Positions 13,587 to 18,087 of a stretch of DNA of 18,087 nt are shown here, piece by piece. The notes beneath the pieces are model-generated. The model was not told the DNA's origin. It saw nothing but the letters and a program-made list of their open reading frames with translations, and did not search any database. The number at the start of each line of letters is the position of its first letter. The first letter of the stretch is position 1. Source of the stretch: JBBSDV01 sp038240335 (GTDB taxonomy: Bacteria > Chloroflexota > Dehalococcoidia > DSTF01 > JACRBR01); assembly GCA_038240335.1 (NCBI GenBank), contig JBBSDV010000045.1, positions 1 through 18,087 on the forward strand, in the 5' to 3' direction. The position numbers and the translations under genes are program-made.

Positions 13587-13750
13587 CAGAGCGGAGCGAA
13601 GAATCTTGCCCGGCCTGGCCGCTACGCCCGCTCGCGACAGCGCCTCCGACTTCCGACCTGAGTCGTACCCCCGAAATGCCGCACGTTGTCATTCAGATCG
13701 CAGCGAAGAAATTCGCCCGCCGCGCCCGCTCGCGACAGCCCCTCCAGTTT
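13580..13750. repeat. Pair of diverged about 65-bp dispersed repeats
   Basis: TGTCATTCAGAGCGGAGCGA followed by AGAATCTT begins at 13580, and a diverged copy (TGTCATTCAGATCGCAGCGA then AGAAATTC) begins at 13687. Both are followed by CGCCCGCTCGCGACAGC and CCTCC. This type of GTCATTC-AGCGAAGAAT string is a common intergenic repeat in bacteria. The 18-bp array appears to be an amplified piece of it. Nothing coding is supported between 13257 and 13853. Confidence 0.7.
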
Positions 13751-13853
13751 CCAACCTCCAACTCCAGAGACGCATGTAATCGGATGACCTGGCAACACGG
13801 CGCCGCTAGCTCATCTGAACGCACAGGATGGACCAGCCCGAAATCGGCCGTCG

Positions 13854-16523
13854 CTACGCCGCCTTCGAGCGGCCCGCCGGAAGCGTCATCGCCAGCTCCA
13901 CAGCATCCCCCTCGACGGTGAACGCGACCTCGCCGCCGAGCGACGCGATCGCTGCCCGATGCTCGTCGACGACGTCGGCCCCGAACTCGCCGTCCCTGGT
14001 GTCGGACGTCAGCCGGAGCGTCAGCACCCCGCGCGGCCGCGTCAGCTCTATCCGGCACACGCGGGCGTCGAGCTGCCGCAGTTCAATCAGCGTCCGTCGG
14101 ATCAGCTCCATGACCTGCGAGCGCAGCGCGGTGCTCGCCGTCGGCTCGTCGCCAAGCCCGTCTGCGATCTCCAGGCTCACGACCACCGAGCCGAACATCT
14201 CGGCCTGCACCGCCTCCAGCGCGGCCCGCAGCGGCCGCTCTGGCTCGAGCGGTAGCCCCGATGGCACGCTCTCGATGATCGCGGCATGCGCATCCCGCCA
14301 GTTCGCCGTCGCGATCACCTTCACGATTCCCGCGGCCGTGTCGTCGGCCTCAGGTGCGTCGGGCTCATCGGCCAACCTGCGTTCCGCATCGCCATCATTT
14401 GCGTCGCCGTCGTCCGGCTCGGCGTCGTCCATCTCGTACTCGGCATCGACGGCGGCAAGTGTTGAGAGGATGGCGATGACCTGCGGATCCTCCTCCTCGT
14501 CCGTTGGCACGTCCGCCAGAGGTTGTCGAGCCGCGACGGAGTCCGGATCTTCGAGCGGTTCCACGTCCGCGCTTCCTACCGCATCTCGCGTCTCGGACGC
14601 ATCCGCCCGCAAGGAACCAAGATTCTCCCCGCCGACAACGAGCGGCGGCACATCGAGCGTCAGCGATATCGAAATCACGTCGCCGCCCTCATGGTCGTCG
14701 ATCGTCAGCACGCCGCCGTAAAGCGCCACGGTAAGCGCGCTCGCGCCGATCGCGCTCTCGTCGATGCTGGCGCCGTCGATCGGCGTCGGCGATGACACGA
14801 GCACGCTCAACTGGTCGTCGTGCCGGCGCAACATGAGTGTGCAATGGCTCGATCCCGCCCCGGCGAGCGCCCGCGCGGAGTCGGCCGCGAATCGGTAGAG
14901 CATGAGGCGCAGTGCGGGGTTCAGCGATGTCCGGTCTCCGCTCGGCTCTACCGAGTCGACGCTCGCCTCCGCGTCAATCCGCATGTCGATCACATCAGCG
15001 AGCTCCTTGCGAAGCGACCGCAGCGCCGCCGGCAATCCAATCCGCACTAGCGCTGGATACAGCTCCTGCCGGATCGCCCGCAGCTCGTGCTCGCGAATCG
15101 CCTCCAGTTCCGTCATCGCCCGCCGATGCAGGTCACCCGCGATCGCGCCGGTGCCCGCCAGCCGATACGCCTCGTTCGCTTGCGTCGTCGCGATCATCAG
15201 CCGCGCCTGCACCGTCTCCCGCAACCGTTCAGCAAGCCGTGCGTTTCGTCGCTCGTACGCCTCGATGAGCGTCAGCGCGTCGCCCTCAGGAACGCTTCTC
15301 GCGACGTCCGGAGCTTCAAGTACAGCTTCCGCTCCAGGTTCAATGAGCCCTTCACTGTCGAGCATCACCGTTTCCGGTGCGAGCACCATCGATGTTCGCT
15401 CTGCCGTGATGTCAGACACCGGCTGAACCCGTTCAGCAAGTTTGGCTCCCGCCGTATCGTCGCCGTGGATCACCAGCTTCAGCAGAGCGGCGCTGACGGC
15501 GATCGCGAACACCGCCGCGGCCAGCGTCACGAGAAGCTGCTTGTCCGTCGCCGCGCTTCGCTCCGCCTGGATCAGCGACGCCGGCAGGCACGAAGCGACA
15601 TTGAGGCCGCGGTCGATCTGCGTGTCGCGCCCAATCGGCGCCAGGCCGCAAATCGAATCGACGCCTGCGATATCCGCGCGGACGCTGCCGTTGCCCATCG
15701 GCACGCCGCGCCACTGCTGCCGCAGCAACTCATCCGGCACCCCGGCGGCGTATTGCCCCTCGCTGTTGATGATCACGTTCCGCCCCGCGTCGACGGAAGC
15801 CGCGAGCGTGCCCTTCCACACTCGCGCAGGGTCCGCGCGCGCAAGCAGGACGGCCCAGACGGTTCCATCGGCATCCTTCAAGGGCGAGATGTATTCGACA
15901 TATCCGTGCTTCCCTGCTTCCGGCAGGATGATGTCCGAGTTCGCCGGCCCGAGATTTGCCCGCGTGTCGGCAAACGCCGGGCTGTTCTTCATGCCCGAGA
16001 TCGACGAGTCGGTGGTGGCTAGGATCAGTCCGCCGCGATCCGCGACGGTGAGCGAGGTGAACTTGTTCACGTTGAGATACAGCAGTTGCTGCATCGCCGC
16101 CGTCCGGTCATTAGCCGACGTCGCTTTCGAGCGGACAATCGGGTCCTCCGCGAACCGAAGGATCTGGATGTAGCCATCGAAGGCATCGCCGGTGGCCAGG
16201 GCCGAGCTGTGCGCCGCGAACGACGCTGCTTCGTTCGCCGCCCGCGTGTCCGCCGCGCGGCCCGAGAACTGCCGCGCACCGTAGAACGCCAGCGCTCCCA
16301 CAAACAGCACGGCCGCGGACGTGACGGCAATCGCGAGCAGATACGACCGAAGCTCGGTGACAACGCCCGCGTGCGGCCTCAATCGTCGGCCAACCGGCAT
16401 CCGTACGGCTCTGGCGAGACCGGTCGCTCCCGCCAGGCCCGAGACGACACGTCGCGCGCCCGCCGGTGCGGGAACCATGCCATCGCCCTCGCGCGATCGG
16501 TCCGGCGGCGTCTGAGCTTCCAT
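13854..16523 (-). CDS. Membrane sensor with two degenerate kinase ATPase-like domains (pseudo-histidine kinase)
   Basis: An 889-residue membrane sensor. Two membrane segments (about 61-84 and 329-352) flank a 245-residue extracellular region of Cache type (LTVADRGGLILATTDSS; KHGYVEYISPLKDADGTVWA). Inside the cell, a coiled coil (415-480) leads to REHELRAIRQELYPALVRIG, which aligns with the histidine-box helix of NarX/DesK-type kinases, where ARELHD is expected, but with Tyr489 in place of His. An ATPase-like domain (530-625) has lost the N-box asparagine, and its G-box is hard to see. After an acidic linker (650-735) a second ATPase-like domain (about 760-885) ends SLGGEVAFTVEGDAVELAMT. It is probably a binding or scaffold sensor. 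The start is uncertain: ATG 16523 is used, while ATG 16478 has the better ribosome-binding site (GAGGG). Confidence 0.85.
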   Translation of the reverse strand: MEAQTPPDRSREGDGMVPAPAGARRVVSGLAGATGLARAVRMPVGRRLRPHAGVVTELRSYLLAIAVTSAAVLFVGALAFYGARQFSGRAADTRAANEAASFAAHSSALATGDAFDGYIQILRFAEDPIVRSKATSANDRTAAMQQLLYLNVNKFTSLTVADRGGLILATTDSSISGMKNSPAFADTRANLGPANSDIILPEAGKHGYVEYISPLKDADGTVWAVLLARADPARVWKGTLAASVDAGRNVIINSEGQYAAGVPDELLRQQWRGVPMGNGSVRADIAGVDSICGLAPIGRDTQIDRGLNVASCLPASLIQAERSAATDKQLLVTLAAAVFAIAVSAALLKLVIHGDDTAGAKLAERVQPVSDITAERTSMVLAPETVMLDSEGLIEPGAEAVLEAPDVARSVPEGDALTLIEAYERRNARLAERLRETVQARLMIATTQANEAYRLAGTGAIAGDLHRRAMTELEAIREHELRAIRQELYPALVRIGLPAALRSLRKELADVIDMRIDAEASVDSVEPSGDRTSLNPALRLMLYRFAADSARALAGAGSSHCTLMLRRHDDQLSVLVSSPTPIDGASIDESAIGASALTVALYGGVLTIDDHEGGDVISISLTLDVPPLVVGGENLGSLRADASETRDAVGSADVEPLEDPDSVAARQPLADVPTDEEEDPQVIAILSTLAAVDAEYEMDDAEPDDGDANDGDAERRLADEPDAPEADDTAAGIVKVIATANWRDAHAAIIESVPSGLPLEPERPLRAALEAVQAEMFGSVVVSLEIADGLGDEPTASTALRSQVMELIRRTLIELRQLDARVCRIELTRPRGVLTLRLTSDTRDGEFGADVVDEHRAAIASLGGEVAFTVEGDAVELAMTLPAGRSKAA

Positions 16524-16644
16524 GCCGCATCTATCATCGGTGCCAGCACCCAGACCCCGGCAGGCGCAGAACCCTGATTTCGGCGACCACCCTGAAACGG
16601 ACGCCCCTGCAGTGTGAACTGTGGACTTGGTCTGACGTGGCCCA

Positions 16645-16673
16645 TTGACAATGGCCACAGGTAGGCGTAAGAT
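16645..16673 (+). promoter_or_regulatory. Sigma70-type promoter of recA
   Basis: A consensus TTGACA (16645-16650) and TAAGAT (16668-16673) are spaced by exactly 17 bases. Transcription should begin near 16680, leaving a leader of about 37 bases before the recA start. Confidence 0.85.
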
Positions 16674-16716
16674 ATGCCCGTAGTAGCGCATATGTTCTAT
16701 GGCAGGAGGCTTCGGC

Positions 16717-17835
16717 ATGGCGAAAAACACGGAGAAATCGGCACCCCATCAACGCTCATCGGAGATGAGCAACGACAAGAAGGACCAGGCGCTCCAAGAC
16801 GCGCTTGCCGATATCGAGAAGCGCTACGGCCGCGGCGCCATCATGAAGCTCGGCGATGCGAAGGACTTCACCGTCGAGGTCATCTCCACCGGCTCTCTCG
16901 CGATCGACCTCGCTCTTGGTGTTGGCGGCCTTCCCCGCGGCCGGATCACCGAGATCTACGGCCCCGAAGGCGCCGGCAAGTCGACCCTCGCCTACCACGT
17001 CGTCGCCCAGGCCCAGAAGCTCGGCGGCATCGCTGCCTACATCGATGTCGAGCACGCGCTCGATAAGGATCACGCCGAATCATGCGGCATCAACGTCGCC
17101 GAGTTGCTGATCTCGCAACCCGACACCGGTGAGCAGGCGCTCGAGATCTGCGATGCGCTCGTCCGCAGTAACGCCGTCGACGTCATCGTCGTCGACAGCG
17201 TCGCTGCTCTCGTCCCGCGCGCCGAAATCGAAGGCGAGATGGGCGATTCTCTGCCCGGTCTCCAGGCGCGGCTCATGTCGCAGGCGCTCCGCAAGCTGAC
17301 CGCCGTCATCTCAAAGTCGCGCGCGAGCGTGATCTTCATTAACCAGCTGCGAGAAAAGATCGGCGTCGTCTTCGGCAATCCGGAGGTAACGCCCGGCGGC
17401 CGCGCCCTCAAGTTCTACAGCTCCGTCCGCATCGAACTCCGCCGCGCCGAGTCTCTGAAGCAGGGCACCGACATCATTGGCAACCGCGTGCGAGCGAAGA
17501 TCGTGAAGAACAAAGTTGCCGCTCCGTTCCGCACGGCCGAATTCGACATTCTTTTCAGCGGCAAGCACCGCGGCATCAGTCGTGAGGGCGATATCGTCGA
17601 CCTCGGTGTCGATAACAACGTCGTTAAGAAGATGGGCGCGTTCTTCAGCTACGGCGAGCTGCGCCTCGGCCAGGGCCGTGAGGCCGCGAAGGAGTTCCTC
17701 CGCCAGAATCCCGATATCGCCCGCGAGATCGAGGATCTGATCGTCAGTGGTCTTGTCCCGACGCTCGCCGAGGTGAGCCGCAACGGGCACGCGCCGGCCG
17801 CGACGATCGTCGACGACGACGCCGCACCTGAGTAA
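16717..17835 (+). CDS. recA: RecA recombinase
   Basis: A 372-residue RecA, the ATP-dependent strand-exchange protein of recombination and the trigger of LexA cleavage in the SOS response. The Walker A is GPEGAGKST (82-90), the catalytic-glutamate segment is IDVEHALD (Glu112), Walker B is VIVVDSVAALVPR, and the DNA-binding loop 2 region runs from FINQLREKIGVVFGNPE through TPGGRALKFYSSVRIE. KMGAFFSYGELRLGQGREAA is the usual C-terminal core. The start at ATG 16717 is preferred over ATG 16699 because AGGAGG lies seven bases before it. A 20-residue N-terminal extension precedes the typical opening (KKDQALQDALADIEKRYGRG). It overlaps recX by one base. Confidence 0.98.
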   Translation: MAKNTEKSAPHQRSSEMSNDKKDQALQDALADIEKRYGRGAIMKLGDAKDFTVEVISTGSLAIDLALGVGGLPRGRITEIYGPEGAGKSTLAYHVVAQAQKLGGIAAYIDVEHALDKDHAESCGINVAELLISQPDTGEQALEICDALVRSNAVDVIVVDSVAALVPRAEIEGEMGDSLPGLQARLMSQALRKLTAVISKSRASVIFINQLREKIGVVFGNPEVTPGGRALKFYSSVRIELRRAESLKQGTDIIGNRVRAKIVKNKVAAPFRTAEFDILFSGKHRGISREGDIVDLGVDNNVVKKMGAFFSYGELRLGQGREAAKEFLRQNPDIAREIEDLIVSGLVPTLAEVSRNGHAPAATIVDDDAAPE

Positions 17836-18087
17836 TGCGGATCACCGCCGTCGAGCGCGTCCCCAAACGTCGTGGCCGCGCGGCTGTAGTCGTCGATGGT
17901 GGCGCGGCCTTCGAGATCGCGCGCGACACCGCTGACCGTCTTGGCTTCCGCCCCGGTGCGCCCATCACACGGGCCGAGATCGACGGCGCCATCGCCGCCG
18001 ACCTGCGACGTCAGGCGCTGTCGATCGCCGTCGCGATGCTCGCCCGCCGCCCCCACAGCGAGCGCGAGATTCAGCGCCGGCTGGCGC
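17835..18087 (+). CDS. recX: RecX, regulator of RecA (5' part, runs off window)
   Basis: ATG at 17835-17837 shares its A with the recA stop TAA, the classic coupled recA-recX arrangement. The visible 84 codons have a short beta-rich lead (VERVPKRRGRAAVVVDGGAA) and then the first RecX three-helix repeat: DLRRQALSIAVAMLARRPHS followed by EREIQRRLA. RecX binds RecA filaments and modulates their activity. Translational coupling keeps it in proportion to RecA. The C-terminal repeats lie beyond the window. Confidence 0.92.
   Translation, partial: MRITAVERVPKRRGRAAVVVDGGAAFEIARDTADRLGFRPGAPITRAEIDGAIAADLRRQALSIAVAMLARRPHSEREIQRRLA

Noticed and set aside
13507..13779. Plus-strand 90-codon gene with SLRLEV repeats
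   Set aside because: It is the translation of the 18-bp repeat array and adjoining dispersed repeats, without a ribosome-binding site.
16685..16698. LexA (SOS) box of the GAAC-N4-GTTC type before recA
   Set aside because: The right half (GTTC) matches but the left half (AGCGC) does not. Position is good, but only one half-site is seen, so SOS control is not claimed.

Overview
The window is GC-rich bacterial chromosome. It carries a housekeeping recA-recX pair, encoded-CCA tRNAs and strong Shine-Dalgarno sites beside genes for an archaellum, the archaeal-type rotary filament. Two archaellins with class III signal peptides, two ArlF/ArlG-type beta-sandwich proteins, an ArlJ platform protein and an ArlC/D/E-like protein are all present. 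RecA is plainly bacterial, and the best fit for a bacterium with archaellum genes is a member of Chloroflexota. That placement is an inference from gene content and was not tested with a tree.

Layout. 1-134: one end of an insertion sequence, with the N-terminus of a helix-turn-helix transposase on the minus strand and two terminal repeats. 155-559: a tRNA operon (Leu-CAG, Arg-GCG, Met-CAT) with a sigma70-type promoter and an intrinsic terminator. 727-5541, minus strand: a very tight operon, in transcription order ArlC/D/E-like, two ArlF/ArlG-like proteins, ArlJ, a small unknown acidic protein, and a membrane-anchored N-acetylmuramoyl-L-alanine amidase. 5631-5727: the 3' end of a third archaellin. 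5728-9736: a scrambled interval that separates this operon from the intact archaellin genes. It holds an aminoglycoside-phosphotransferase-like pseudogene, a duplicated lipoprotein gene bracketed by a 143-bp direct repeat, and an acetyl-CoA hydrolase/transferase gene with a frameshift. 10093-11551, minus strand: two tandem, nearly identical archaellins. 12001-12699, plus strand: a LuxR-type regulator with a degenerate receiver domain. 12774-13256: a DinB-family protein. 13407-13750: a tandem repeat array and dispersed repeats. 13854-16523, minus strand: a membrane sensor that looks like a kinase-dead histidine kinase. 16717-18087, plus strand: recA and the start of recX.

How the parts may work together. 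The archaellins would be membrane-inserted prepilins, cleaved by a class III signal peptidase (not in this window) and assembled on ArlJ. The ATPase ArlI and its partner ArlH are missing from the place where archaeal operons carry them and must be elsewhere if the machine works. The two beta-sandwich proteins would form the stator at the cell surface. The amidase, four bases behind the unknown protein, could open the peptidoglycan for the filament, a problem archaea do not have. The two signalling proteins that follow the archaellins have both lost their key phosphotransfer residues, so any control they exert is probably not classical two-component signalling.

Limits. Family assignments come from reading motifs by eye. 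Three frameshifts fall between 6.2 and 9.6 kb, two of them at homopolymer runs, so assembly error is possible there.
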